Assembly: GCF_000499845.2 (NCBI RefSeq)
Contig: NW_027174126.1
Span: 1-64,000 of the forward strand
DNA length: 64,000 bases
Origin: Phaseolus vulgaris
Lineage: Eukaryota > Streptophyta > Magnoliopsida > Fabales > Fabaceae
Direction of reading: 5' to 3'
The translations under genes and the position numbers were made by a program. The notes beneath the pieces are model-generated. The model did not search any database and was not told the origin of the DNA. It saw nothing but the letters and a program-made list of their open reading frames with translations. This document shows, one piece after another, positions 11,092 through 22,250 of the stretch (positions within the stretch are counted from its first letter, which is position 1; the number at the start of each line of letters is the position of its first letter).

Positions 11092-13100
11092 GTAAACAAT
11101 AAGGGGGTGCATGTAGATCCCGAGAAAATCAAAGCCATCCGCGAGTGTAAGTGATGTAAGAAGTTTTCATGGGTTAGCTAGCTTCTATAGAAGGTTTGTG
11201 CCTAATTTTTCTAGCCTAGCATCTCCTTTGAATGAACTTGTTAAAAAAGATGTTGCATTTTGTTGGAATGAAAAGCATGAGTAAGCCTTTCAAAGGCTAA
11301 AAGCTCAACTCACCAATGCACCCATCCTATCTCTTCCAAATTTTTCCAAAACTTTTGAGATAGAGTGTGATGCATCGGGGGTAGGCATAGGTGCGGTTTT
11401 GTTTCAAGGTGGACACCCCATTGCTTATTTTAGTGAAAAACTCCATGGTGCCACCCTCAACTACCCCACCTATGACAAAGAGCTCTATGCTCTTGTGCGA
11501 GCCCTAAAGACTTGGGAACACTACCTTGTGTCCAAAGAATTTGTCATCCATAGTGATCACGAGTCTTTAAAATATTTAAAGGGCCAACACAAGCTCAACA
11601 AGAGACATGCTAAATGGATGGAATTTCTTGAACAATTTCCTTATGTAATCAAATACAAGAAAGGAAGCACCAATATAGTGGCCGATGCTCTTTCAAGACG
11701 ACATACACTCTTTTCGAAATTGGGTGCCCAAATTCTTGGATTTGACCACATAAGAGAGCTTTACCAAGACGATCAAGAACTCTCATCCATCTATGCCCAA
11801 TGTCTACATAGAGCGCAAGGAGGTTACTATGTGTCCGAGGGATATCTTTTTAAAGAAGGAAAACTTTGCATTCCCCAAGGAACACATAGGAAACTCCTTG
11901 TCAAAGAATCACATGACGGGGGACTCATGGGCCACTTTGGAGTTGATAAAACTCTAGATCTTTTAAAAGCAAAATTTTGTTGGCCACACATGAGGAAAGA
12001 TGTCCAACGACATTGTTCTAGATGCATCTCATGTTTAAAAGCAAAGTCTAGAACAATGCCGCATGGACTCTACATCCCTTTGCCGATTGCAAATGCTCCT
12101 TGGGAAGACATTAGTATGGATTTCATTTTAGGACTTCCTAGGACTGCAAGAGGCCATGACTCTATCTTTGTGGTAGTGGACCGTTTTAGCAAAATGTCCC
12201 ATTTTATTCCATGCCACAAAGTATATGATGCTCAAAATATTTCTAAACTCTTCTTTAGAGAAGTGGTGAGACTCCATGGTCTCCCTAGAAGTATAGTGTC
12301 CGATAGAGATCCCAAGTTTATCAGCCACTTTTGGAAAACTCTTTGGGGTAAACTTGGAACTAGACTACAATTTTCAACTTCTTGTCATCCTCAAACGGAT
12401 GGACAAACCGAAGTAGTCAATAGATCTCTTGGAACTATGCTTAGGGCTATCATGAAGGGCAGCCACAAATCTTGGGATGAGTACCTTCCTCATATTGAAT
12501 TTGCTTACAATAGAGTAGTTCACAAGACTACTAATGCTTCTCCTTTTGAAGTAGTATATGGCTTAAATCCTCTCACACCCATGGATTTGATACCCCTTCC
12601 TTATCCACAAGATTTTGTGCATAAGGAAGGCGTAATCAAAGCTGATTTTGTAAAGAAAATGCATGAGAAGATTAAACTCCAAATACAATAACAAAATGAG
12701 AAGTACACAAAATACAACAATAAAGGGAAGAGAGAAATTGGACCTAGTTTGGCTTCACCTTCGCAAAGATAGATTTCCAACTCAAAGGAAGTCCAAACTA
12801 AGTCCCCGAGGAGATGGACCTTTCCAAGTTCTCAAGCGAGTCAACAACAATGCATATAAATTGGACCTACCTCTTGAATATGGAGTACATGACACTTTTA
12901 ATGTAATTGATCTTTCTCTATTTGTAGGTACCAATGACGATGACGAGCTGGATTTGAGGACAAATCCTTTCCAAGGGGGAGGGGGTGATGGAGGAGGGCC
13001 AAGCACATCTAGCCATGGGAGCCAAAGCCCAAACCATGAAGAGCGTCTAGACCAAGGAGAGCGTCTAGCTCCAAGGAGTGAGCGTCTAGGACGTGAATAA
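11092..13100 (+). pseudogene. CRM pol remnant: RT end, RNase H, integrase
   Basis: Near-continuous homology to the copy at 35,109-38,045. The main open segment is 11,399-12,691 (430 codons). RNase H acidic residues are E28, D53 and D96. The integrase finger is H172, H179, C209, C212, and the core is D241 (MDFILGLPR), D302 (SDRDPKF) and E338 (DGQTEVV). The phrases [18 protein letters not shown] and SKMSHFIPC are typical of the CRM clade. Damage seen: a deletion of about 16 bp near 11,146, CAA to TAA near 11,282, and GAA to TAA ending the open segment at 12,691. The tail continues in another frame (12,740-13,100) with [20 protein letters not shown] and an ERLD/ERLG repeat that runs into the 3' LTR. 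Confidence 0.85.
12973..12988 (+). other. Polypurine tract of CRM element
   Basis: AAGGGGGAGGGGGTGA directly before the LTR start TGGAGGAGGGCC. The minus-strand CRM copies have the same arrangement at 14,341 and 35,305. It lies inside the coding sequence ([12 protein letters not shown]). Confidence 0.7.
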
Positions 13101-13676
13101 GGGAAGCTACCCATGGAGCGTCTAGATGTGGAACTAGACCGTCTAGGTCCTCTCACAAGATCAATGGCTAAGCATGTACAAGCACAACTGGATGAAGCCA
13201 CGGATGGAAGAGAGAAAGCATTGTATATGTTGCATAAAGGCCCAATAGGGGTACTTAGTAGATAGGGTAGTGTAGAAAGCACATTTGAAGGAAACATTCT
13301 AGAACCTTGCTAGGTGTTACCGGTCATAGCACATGGCCTATGCTTTGCATTTCATTTGGTTTACATTTCCTTATGTATTAGCTTAGGTCTTACGTCCAAA
13401 TAGCCTATAAATAGGGAGGCTATCTCATGTATTTTCCAAGTTTATTGTGAGTAAAGTTATGCTGCCAATTTGTGCTCAACTTTGCTTCTCCCTAGAATCC
13501 TAGGCTCTAAACTTCAATTCCTTCATCTTTTCCCTTGGGCTGGCCGAACCACCCAATACCCACACTTATCATGCACCTACAAGATCAACACCACTCTTAG
13601 GAGGATCTTGCTCACTCTCATTCATTGCTTCCGCCCCATACTCTACATTGATTCAAGAAGAACTTCATGAAGGAAT
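12989..13676 (+). repeat. 3' LTR of CRM element (plus)
   Basis: Starts TGGAGGAGGGCCAAG and runs to AACTTCATGA. The terminal dozen bases (to CCATCA, as seen in the copies at 19,125 and 34,619) are missing at the junction. A TATA box is at 13,406. The opposite-strand LTR begins within about 8 bases. Confidence 0.8.
13406..13412 (+). promoter_or_regulatory. CRM LTR TATA box
   Basis: CCTATAAATAGGGAGG. The equivalent site is present in all CRM LTR copies (13,933, 19,394 and 34,884 on minus). Confidence 0.65.
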
Positions 13677-13683
13677 TGAAGTT

Positions 13684-14340
13684 CTTCTTGAATCAATGTA
13701 GAGTAATGGGGCGGAAGCAATGAATGAAGGTGAGCAAGATCCTCCTAGGAGTGGTGTTGATCTTGTAGGTGCATGCTATGTGTGGTTATTGGGTGGTTCG
13801 GCCAGCCCAAGGGAAAAGATGAAGGAATTGAAGTTTAGAGCCTAGGATTTTAGGGAGAAGCAAAGTTTGGCACAAAATGGCAGCATAACTTTACTCACAA
13901 TAAACTTGCAAAATACAAGAGTTAGCCCTCCTATTTATAGGCTATTTGGACGTAGAAGCTAAGCTAATGTGTAATGAAATGGAATCCAGATGAAATGCAA
14001 AACATAGGCCATGTGCCATGACCGGTCACACATGGAAAGCTTCTAGAAAGTTTCACTCAAATATGCTTTCTACACTACTCTAATTACTAAGCACCCCTAA
14101 TGGGCCTTTATGCAACAAAGCCTTCTCTTCACAAACCGTAGCTTGGCCCATGTACATGTGAAGCTAGACGGTCTAGGACTCTTCATAGATGCTCCTTATG
14201 TAGCCGCCCACTTCATGGCCTAGACGCTCCTCATCATGGCTAGACGCTCCTTTTTGAGGCTAGACGCTCCCATCATGGCTAGATGGTCTTAGTCTTGGAA
14301 GCTTGGCTTTCATAGTGTGGTGAACTTGGGCCCTCCTCCA
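13684..14340 (-). repeat. 3' LTR of the minus-strand CRM element
   Basis: Pairs with 19,125-19,801 at over 99 percent identity by eye. Its outer terminus (TGATGGCATTTTC on the plus strand of the sister) is lost at the junction with the inverted LTR to the left. Confidence 0.85.
13933..13940 (-). promoter_or_regulatory. CRM LTR TATA box
   Basis: CTATTTATAGG on the plus strand, that is CCTATAAATAG on the element strand. Confidence 0.6.
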
Positions 14341-14357
14341 TCATCCCCTCCCTCTTG
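14341..14357 (-). other. Polypurine tract of CRM element
   Basis: On the element strand CAAGAGGGAGGGGATGA precedes the LTR start TGGAGGAGGG. Confidence 0.7.
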
Positions 14358-14853
14358 AAAAGGATTTGTCCTCAAATCCAAGGCTTGTGCTCGGGGGATG
14401 GTTGTGGCTGGATGGTGTCCATAATCTCCTCCTTTTTTAGAAGATCTATCCTCAGATGTGCATTCTTGATCTCAGATAGCAGCCTCTTGCTTCGTCAAGG
14501 TGTATCCTCCCGGATCAAATATCAATCTATGTGAATCTTGAAACAAAGCAAAGGAGTTAGGGTGAGCCTTTGGAAAACAAATAATTGTGTGAAGTTACCA
14601 TTTTTGTTTTTCTCTTGTGTTGGCCAACTTCTCACAATACCTCCCTTTTGAGGGTTGTAGGTGCTCTCTAATCCTTTTATATTTTCTAAAATTTCCAAAA
14701 GTAGTTACTTTTCCTTTAGGCATAAGCCTTTTAAGAGATGGTAACAACTTTAAAATGGTAAGAGGACATTGGGCACATACAACTTCAAATGGAGAAATAT
14801 GAGTAATCTTGTGGACTACTCCATTGTATGCATGCTTATAAGGAAAAGGATTC
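14358..14853 (-). other. Degenerate 3' pol remnant of the CRM element
   Basis: There is no long ORF. Short blocks on the minus strand match the integrase C-terminal region of other copies, for example LDLRTNPF just before the polypurine tract and a piece near 14,750-14,800 resembling ISPFEVVCAQCPLT. This is the frame-broken tail of the INT gene. Confidence 0.45.
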
Positions 14854-17262
14854 TTATCCCAAGATTTGTGAAGTGTCTTTCATGATTTCGTGAAGCATAA
14901 AAAGAAGAGCTATGTTTGCAAATGTTGTAGCTCTTTCATTTGAGAATAAATCATGGAAGCTTGTCACGTTTCTTAGGATGAGTTTATCCACATCCATGAA
15001 AAATGAAATAAGACCTTTTGTCATCCTAGGAAGCTTTAATTTGAAATGTGTGTCTTCCCAAGGATCTTTTACAAAAGGTGAAGGAGGATAGAGTTCTTGG
15101 GACTTCGCTTTAGGTGTAGTTTGAAAACAAGAGGTATACCTAAAGTAATGTCTTTGAACTTCTTTTCTCATGGGTGGCAAAAGTTTTCCTCTTAAAAGTT
15201 CTAGAGTTTTATCAACTCTCATTTGTCCCATGAGTTCTCCTTCTTGTAGACTTTTTCTCTTATGTGCAAAGAGAGTCTCATTGGTACAACCATGGTTTAT
15301 GAAAATTTGTACATTTTGCAATGGTTGTCTCAATAAGACATGGCAAGTTGTTCTAGGCACTCCTTCATACAAAAATTGGTAGGTGCTTATAGATAACTTG
15401 TCATTCCCTTGGGGATATCTTAACACATTTGAGAAATAGTCTTGATCTATGCAAGCTTCTTTTAAAGACTTTTCTTTTGTGATTATGCTTGCAAGTGTTC
15501 CTTTACAAAAGGAAAGGCTAGGTTGTTCAACAAGAAGCATGTTTGTAAAGGTATTTTCAATGTGCTTGACTTGTTGAATGACCTTGTGGGAAGGAACACT
15601 ATTCTCCCACGCCTTTTGTTTTCCAAAATTTTTCTCTTTTTCTATTTTTTCTTCATCCCTTTTGTGTTTCATTTGTATTTGGTCTTTTACCACTTGGGAA
15701 TGTGGTAAAGGACTAAGTACAAACCTTTTGTGCTTGTGGATGAAAGAAATCTCGTTAGTTAGACCATTATGCGAGGTTTTCTTATCAAATTGCCATGGTC
15801 TACCTAATAAGATGTGGCAAGCTTCCATAGGTACTACATCACATAAAACATTGTCTTTGTAGTTACCTATAGAAAACTCGATTTCCACTTGTTTGTCTAC
15901 ACGTAGTTCTCCATCCTCATTGATCCATTGTAAATTGTACGGTTTTGGATGAGGAACTACTTGTAGTTTTAATTTTTCAATCAATCTAGTGCTACAGCAA
16001 TTGCAGCATGACCCACCATCCACAATAAGAGAGCATATATTTTCTAAAACATTGCATCTAGTATGAAAAATGTTCTCTCGTTGTGTCTCAATGGATGCAC
16101 TAGGTTGATTGTGGAGGATTCTTTGAATCATTAATAAGTCCCCCTCCAAAGGATTTATCCTTTCTCCTTCCCCTTTTTCTTGAGTACTAGGTTCATCCTC
16201 ACCACTTGTGTACTCATCTTTTCCTTTTAAAAACAAAACCCTTTGGTTTGGACATTGCGCTTGCACATGCCCTCTTCCAAAACATTTAAAACACTTGGTG
16301 TCCCTAGCACGGATGTATGGGGTGGAGGTATCTTTCACTAAGGGTTTGGTAGTTTCTTTGGATTCGTCTCTAGGTGTACTACCCTCCCTTTTAAAGTCTT
16401 TCTTGGGATAAGAGTTGGAGTAAGAACCCACCCTTTGACTTGAAGTTTTGCACAAATTTTGTTGTTCAACTTTAATGCAAAGTTGAACCAAATCATTCAA
16501 GTCTTGGTAGGGTAATAGTTCTACTATATCCCTTATCTCAAGGTTGAGCCCACTTAGAAACCTAGATATGGTGGTGGTTTCTTCCTCTCTAATGGATGCT
16601 CTCATCATGTAGAGCTCCATTTTCTGCCTATACTCTTCCACACTTAAGTTCTTTTGTTGGAGTCTTTGGAGCTTGTCCATCAACTCCCGATGGTAATAGG
16701 AAGGTATGTGGCGACGTCTTAGGGCTCCCCTAAGGTCATTCCAATATTCTATGGAAGGCACCCTATGAAGACGTCGGTCTCTCTCTAAAGAGGTCCACCA
16801 ATACATGGCATTGCTTTGGAAACTAAGGGTTGCTAAGGGTACCTTCCTCTCTTCACTCACCCTATGGCAAGCAAAGAGTTGCTCTACTTTCATCTCCCAA
16901 TCTAGGTAGGCCTCTACATCTTCCTTACCATAGAAATGGGGTAGGTCTACCCTTACTTCCTTTGGGCTCTCTTGCTCCCTTTGTCTAGTTCTTCTAGGGG
17001 GTGGTTGGTAATAGTCATTAATTCTAAGGCTTCCCTCCCCTAGAGTCTCATTACTTTTAGAATGGGATGCATGAGTTTTTTTTGATTTTTGTGAGTTTTG
17101 TGATTTCTCTTCTTGAGCTTTTGCCAACTCATTGATTTTGTTCTCATTCTCCAATTGTCTAAAAGAAATTAATTGTACCGCTTGTGATACTTCTTTCAAA
17201 AGAGTTTTCAAAGATTTTACTTCACTTTCTATAGACTTTGGAGAGTGAGAAGAAGAAGACAT
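14854..17262 (-). CDS. CRM gag-protease fused to integrase remnant, 802 codons, RT and RNase H deleted
   Basis: Starts at ATG (MSSSSHSPKS), the first Met after the leader. The order is an N-terminal coiled-coil-like segment, the retrotransposon gag domain (about residues 105-290: HFYGKEDVEAYLDWEMKVEQ, YWWTSLERDRRLH), a CCHC knuckle CFKCFGRGHVQAQC, the protease site IVDGGSCCN, and CDVVPMEACHILLGRPWQFD. The text then jumps directly to pieces matching the integrase finger and core start (GELMGQMRVDKTLELLRGK, MRKEVQRH, DPWEDTHFKL). RT, RNase H and the rest of the catalytic core are gone. Protease has DGGSCCNCCS where the relative at 28,848 has DGGSCANVAS. The product could form particles but not copy itself. 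The long open frame suggests selection or recent origin. Confidence 0.8.
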   Translation of the reverse strand: MSSSSHSPKSIESEVKSLKTLLKEVSQAVQLISFRQLENENKINELAKAQEEKSQNSQKSKKTHASHSKSNETLGEGSLRINDYYQPPPRRTRQREQESPKEVRVDLPHFYGKEDVEAYLDWEMKVEQLFACHRVSEERKVPLATLSFQSNAMYWWTSLERDRRLHRVPSIEYWNDLRGALRRRHIPSYYHRELMDKLQRLQQKNLSVEEYRQKMELYMMRASIREEETTTISRFLSGLNLEIRDIVELLPYQDLNDLVQLCIKVEQQNLCKTSSQRVGSYSNSYPKKDFKREGSTPRDESKETTKPLVKDTSTPYIRARDTKCFKCFGRGHVQAQCPNQRVLFLKGKDEYTSGEDEPSTQEKGEGERINPLEGDLLMIQRILHNQPSASIETQRENIFHTRCNVLENICSLIVDGGSCCNCCSTRLIEKLKLQVVPHPKPYNLQWINEDGELRVDKQVEIEFSIGNYKDNVLCDVVPMEACHILLGRPWQFDKKTSHNGLTNEISFIHKHKRFVLSPLPHSQVVKDQIQMKHKRDEEKIEKEKNFGKQKAWENSVPSHKVIQQVKHIENTFTNMLLVEQPSLSFCKGTLASIITKEKSLKEACIDQDYFSNVLRYPQGNDKLSISTYQFLYEGVPRTTCHVLLRQPLQNVQIFINHGCTNETLFAHKRKSLQEGELMGQMRVDKTLELLRGKLLPPMRKEVQRHYFRYTSCFQTTPKAKSQELYPPSPFVKDPWEDTHFKLKLPRMTKGLISFFMDVDKLILRNVTSFHDLFSNERATTFANIALLFMLHEIMKDTSQILG

Positions 17263-19109
17263 GGTTAAAACTTTGTGTATATAGGTGTTTTACTTTGAGA
17301 AAGTTTAGGAAAGTTAAAGAAGGTAGTTTTCCAGGTAAGGGAGGTGAGTCACGAAGGACTACTTAAGTACGAAGCCTTTTCCTTGCCAAAAACTATCCTC
17401 CAATATCTTCACACAAGACTTTCTCTTAGTGAAACACTTAGAACACAAATAAGTTGAGAAATAAATGCAAGAAAACAATGTAAGCTATCTATGCAACAAA
17501 ACTAGTCGGTTTAACACAAATTTAAACAAAACTAACCATGCAAAGCGTAACTATGAAAGCAAAAGAAAAGCAATTACAAACAAGTAACAATTACTAATCA
17601 AGAATGCTATACTATTCGGCCCTAGGTGAGGCTTCTTGGACACTTTGAGCCCTTGAAGACACACTCACCGTCTAAAACGTAATTAAAAAGGTAATTAACA
17701 ATTAAACCAAGTTGCAAAGGAAATAAGAGAACTCCCTTTGTTGATCCTCTTTTTGGTTAGTGCAGTTCCTTGTTGTCTTTGCTTGTTGATCTTCCAAGTG
17801 TTTGTAGTGTTTTTTTTTCAAGAATGCTTGTTTCGGCTTTGGCCTTGTCTTCTCCTTAGAATGATGGTCTTTAATTCTCCAATTTCCAGCACCTAGCAAA
17901 GGGCTAAACCTTAACCAAATCAAGTTCCCATTCACATAAGCACCAAAGAAGAATAAATTCCAGCACCCAAATTAGAGGTCAAAGAACAAAAGCAAGAAAC
18001 AAATTTAATTGAATAAAACAGTACCACCAAAAGGATTTAGATTATGACAACTAGAAAGAGAGTCAAGTAATTAAAGCAAACAAATAAAGGTACTCAATTA
18101 AAGGTTGGCACACAAAAGAATTCCTAAAGAAAAGCACTAGATTAGATGACCAAATAAAAAAAAAACAGCACCACTGGAAAATGTTGTGGGCCAGAAACGT
18201 GTTTGTTCCCCGATTTATGCTGAGCTTTATTTTTAAAATTTGACTCTGAAATTTGATATGCAAGAGATTCAGGATCTTATCTAAAATCTGGCTTTGGAAT
18301 CACTCAAAACGCATGCACCATTTGTTTTTAATAAATTTTGCAATTTTGGTGTTCGGTTAGGCCAGCTGGAGCGCTTCAGATTTGCACTCTGATTTTAAAA
18401 TATTTATCATTTTTTTTCTGTTGCTTCTTTTGACCTAATTCTTTTTTTGTCCTTTCTATAACACTTTAAACTTGCATTTTCCAGAGAATAAAAATTTTCC
18501 TATGAGTGGAAATATTTTTCTGGGTTAAAACAGCCAAAACAGAGAAGGTGAAAACAGGGGAATCTGAAAACTGGAAACAAAAACAGCAAGATACCAAAGT
18601 TTAGACACAATGGAAATTTGTGAAATAGAATTGTGTAGAATCTAAACACAATATGAACTCAAACTAAAAATTAAAAGGCACCAAAGGAGCAAAGAACAGC
18701 AGATTCAAGCAAAATAAAGAGACCCAAAATCAAGAAACAATCAAGCCAAATAAAAGGACTACTATGAATTGTTGACAATATGGATGAACATGACTTGACA
18801 AAACATCTATAGATTCAGAAAATTAAAGACTCAAAGCATAATATGAACCAAATAATGAAAGCAATAAAGACTCAAAAGCCTAAAAGAAAATAGCAACTCA
18901 AAGGTGTATGGAATCCTATCACAAATTGCACAAGAACTTGTTCAAGATCAATTGAACAAGAGTGCTTCGGTTGGATCTTCCACAAAGCACACCAAGAACA
19001 AATTAAAATGTAAAAAACAGCAAGACAAGTATGGAAAGTAAATGACAATATGAAATAAAGAAGAACTAAAATTGAAAAGACAAAGAGCTACTCATCTTGA
19101 AGAACCAAA
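17263..19109 (-). other. Untranslated leader of the CRM element
   Basis: AT-rich, A-rich on the plus strand, with no credible ORF. It lies between primer-binding site and gag. Leaders of this size are usual in CRM elements and probably hold packaging signals. The comparable leader at 26,237-27,575 has a similar base bias. Confidence 0.6.
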
Positions 19110-19122
19110 GCTCATGATACCA
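19110..19122 (-). other. Primer-binding site (tRNA-iMet type)
   Basis: Element strand reads TGGTATCATGAGC two bases after the LTR end. This is close to the common plant TGGTATCAGAGC complementary to the 3' end of initiator methionine tRNA, with one extra T. Confidence 0.8.
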
Positions 19123-19124
19123 AA

Positions 19125-19801
19125 TGATGGCATTTTCATGAAGTTCTTCTTGAATCAATGTAGAGTAATGGGGCGGAAGCAATGAATGAAGGTGAGCAAG
19201 ATCCTCCTAGGAGTGGTGTTGATCTTGTAGGTGCATGCTATGTGTGGTTATTGGGTGGTTCGGCCAGCCCAAGGGAAAAGATGAAGGAATTGAAGTTTAG
19301 AGCCTAGGATTCTAGGGAGAAGCAAAGTTTGGCACAAAATGGCAGCATAACTTTACTCACAATAAACTTGCAAAATACAAGAGTTAGCCCTCCTATTTAT
19401 AGGCTATTTGGACGTAGAAGCTAAGCTAATGTGTAATGAAATGGAATCCAAATAAAATGCAAAACATAGGCCATGTGCCATGACCGGTCACACATGGAAA
19501 GCTTCTAGAAAGTTTCACTCAAATATGCTTTCTACACTACTCTAATTACTAAGCACCCCTAATGGGCCTTTATGCAACAAAGCCTTCTCTTCACAAACCG
19601 TAGCTTGGCCCATGTACATGTGAAGCTAGACGATCTAGGACTCTTCATAGATGCTCCTTATGTAGCCGCCCACTTCATGGCCTAGACGCTCCTCATCATG
19701 GCTATACGCTCCTTTTTGAGGCTAGACGCTCCCATCATGGCTAGATGGTCTTAGTCTTGGAAGCTTGGCTTTCATAGTGTGGTGAACTTGGGCCCTCCTC
19801 A
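19125..19801 (-). repeat. 5' LTR of the minus-strand CRM element (677 bp)
   Basis: Element strand starts TGAGGAGGGCCCAAG and ends ATGCCATCA. Its TATA box is at 19,394-19,401. It abuts the Tat pol remnant at 19,802. Confidence 0.85.
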
Positions 19802-19814
19802 TTAGTTTCTTGCA

Positions 19815-20810
19815 TCACTGTCCTCTACCTACCCCCCTGCCCGAACTGGCGAGCTTAGCTAGCAAGTTTGCTCGGGCATTCTGCTCTCTGGGCACATGCA
19901 CCACTTCAAATGAGACAAAGGAACTCTTCAACTCCTGCACATACTCCATGTAAGCCGCCATTTGTGGATCCTTGGCCTGGAACTCGCCTGTTACTTGTCC
20001 CGTGACTAATAACGAGTCACTCTTAGCCATCAGCACCCTAGCTCCCATCTCCTTGGCCAGCAAGATTCCGGCGATCAACGCCTCATACTCTGCTTGATTG
20101 TTGCTGGCTTTGAAGGCAAACCTTAGGGACTGTTCTATCAGCACGCCGTTGGGCCCTACTAGAATGACTCCAGCACCGCTACCCTGCTGGTTCGACGATC
20201 CGTCCACCGAGAGCACCCAACGAAAATCATCCCCTTCAACTCGTGCTGCTTCTGACGAGAGCTCGACCACAAAATCGGCGAAAATCTGCCCCTTGATCGG
20301 ACCTCGGGGCTCATACTTAATGTCGAACTCTGACAGCTCCACCGCCCACTTCACCATCCTCCCAGCGACATCAGGCTTCTTCAGGACTTTCTGGATGGGC
20401 AAGTCGGTCATCACCAGCACTGTAAAACTGTGAAAATAGTGGCGCAACCTCCTCGCCGAAAATACCACAGCCAGTGCAGCGTTTTCCAAGGCCTGATACC
20501 TCACCTCCGGGCCTTGCAACACCTTGCTGACGAAATGAATAGGCTTCTGAGCCTGGTCTTGATCTTGGGCGAGCACCGCACTCACCGCCCTCTCAGTCAC
20601 AGCAAAATACAACCTGAGAGGGGTTCCTACCAAGGGTTTGCACAAAACCGGCGGGCTCGCCAAGTACTCTTTAAGCTTCACGAAGGCTTCTTCACACTCC
20701 TTCGACCAGACAAACTTATTGTTTCGCCTTAAACACTGGAAGTACGGATGGCCTTTCTCTCTGCTAGCCGATACGAAACGAGACAGGGCGGCCATCCGAC
20801 CTGTAAGTTG
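19815..20810 (-). pseudogene. Tat RT connection and dual RNase H remnant
   Basis: A 326-codon segment (20,795-19,815 from Met) homologous to 4,609-5,745. It has the retroviral-type RNase H followed by the second RNase H with VDGSSNQQGSG, AEYEALIAG, KSDSLLVTG and NARANLLAKL. In the last motif the other copies have ARADLL, so one acidic position is Asn here. It ends at GRGQ before the junction with the CRM LTR. Confidence 0.8.
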
Positions 20811-22250
20811 CTACACCTCTTTCACGGTAGTCGGGTTCCTAATCGCCAATATGGCAGCGCACTTATCAGGATTTGCCTCTATTCCTCTTTCAGTTAAGAG
20901 GAATCCCAAGAACTTCCCTGCCTCCACGCCAAAGATGCACTTCTCGGGGTTCAGCTTCAATCTGAACATGGCGATTGTGGTGAACAACTCCTCCAGATCC
21001 GCAACGTGCTTGCTCTTTTCTGGTGAGGTCACGACCATATCATCTACGTACGCTTGCACATTCCTTCCCAGCATTGGTGCAAGTACCTTATCCATCAATC
21101 TTTGGTACGTGGCCCCTGCATTCTTCAGCCCAAAGGGCATCACCTTGTAACAGTAGCACGACCTCTCAGTCGTGAAGGCAGTTTTCTCTTCGTCCATAGG
21201 ATGCATCTTTATCTGATTATACCCCGAGAAGGCGTCCAGAAAGCTCAGCAACTTGCACCATGCTGCACTATCGACCAGGGCATCTATGCTTGGCAAAGGA
21301 TACGAATCCTTTGGACAGGCCTTGTTCAAATCTGTGAAGTCGACGCACATGTGCCACTTCCCATTACTCTTCTTTACCAGCACGACATTAGCCAACCACT
21401 CAGGGTACTGGACCTCCCTGATGTGGCCTGCGGCGAGGAGCTTCTGTGTTTCTTCCCTAATCGCCTGTCTCCTCTCCTCATTGAACTTCCTTCTTCTCTG
21501 CCGCACTGGTCTGACCTGGTTGTCCATTGCTAAATGGTGGCACAAGAAGTCGGGGTCTATCCCCGGCATGTCTGAAGCAGACCATGCAAAAGCATCCAGA
21601 TGTCGTTCTATCACCTTGGCGATCTGGTCTTGGAGCTCAGCCTCCAAAGATCTTCCCAGCTTGAAGACCATTCCCCCGATCTCCCTTTCGAGCCACTCCT
21701 CAACGGGTTTGGGTCTGGCTTCCCTGGCGATCACTGCCCTGGTGATTCCCAGTTCCCTCGCTTCCTCTGGGCGGTTCCTCGCCTCTTCCTCCCATCCCCC
21801 GATCTCTCCCTCAACCTCAGTATCCAGCATGGTGACATCGCCTCCGGCGGCCACCTCCATCGTGGCATCAACAACTCGCCATTCTGTACGCTTGGGCTTC
21901 ACACCAAGAGGCGGCGTCGTGGTGATGTAACTTACTGACCTCTTATTCTTGAGGCTATTCTCATAGCATTTCTTCGCTTCCTTCTGGTCAGATTTGATGG
22001 TGATCACCACCCCCTCCATCGATGGTAACTTAACCTTCATGTGCCTGGTTGAGGGCACAACTCCTATTGTGTTGAGGGTTGGTCTCCCCAACAAAATGTT
22101 ATAGGATGAGGGAGCATTCACGACGAGGTACTTGATTTTCTCCGTCCTCGAGGCCACCTCATTCGTGAACGTCGTTCTTAGCTCGATGTACCCCCTGACC
22201 TCCACCTAATCGCCAACAAACCCATACAAGCACCCTCCATAGGGTCTCAG
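20811..22250 (-). pseudogene. Tat protease end and reverse transcriptase remnant
   Basis: Frame-consistent RT with DMPGIDPDFLCHHL, CVDFTDLNKACPKDSYPLP, MPFGLKNAGATYQRLMDK and YVDDMVVTS. Stops that interrupt it are TAG at 22,206-22,208 (GD*VEVRGY; CAG in the copy at 7,110) and TAG at 20,811-20,813 (KEV*QLTGR), the latter shared with the copy at 5,746. It is otherwise well conserved and would be the polymerase of the element. Confidence 0.85.

Larger units (their letters stand above)
11092..13676 (+). mobile_element. 5'-truncated CRM-type chromovirus, plus strand
   Basis: Begins abruptly in the late RT region (GTAAACAATAAGGGGG, matching 37,205-37,229 on the other strand). It carries RNase H and integrase, then a polypurine tract and a 3' LTR (12,989-13,676). 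Gag, protease and most of RT are missing, cut at the end of the Tat LTR at 11,091. Its LTR lies head to head with the LTR of the next CRM element. Confidence 0.85.
13677..19801 (-). mobile_element. Internally deleted (probably non-autonomous) CRM element, minus strand
   Basis: Right LTR 19,125-19,801 is the 5' LTR and is followed by an initiator-Met-type primer-binding site (19,110-19,122). A leader of 1.85 kb leads to one long ORF (14,854-17,262), then a 3' region, a polypurine tract (14,341-14,357) and the 3' LTR (13,684-14,340, missing its last dozen or so bases). I count five substitutions and one 1-bp indel between the two LTRs over about 656 bp, so the insertion is recent. RT and RNase H are absent. 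It lies against a Tat pol gene on the right and an inverted CRM LTR on the left. No target-site duplication can be shown because the left terminus is damaged. Confidence 0.85.

Noticed and set aside
17263..19109. Possible small genes in the AT-rich 1.85-kb stretch
   Set aside because: Only short random ORFs. It is bounded by a primer-binding site and gag start, so it is the untranslated leader of a CRM element.
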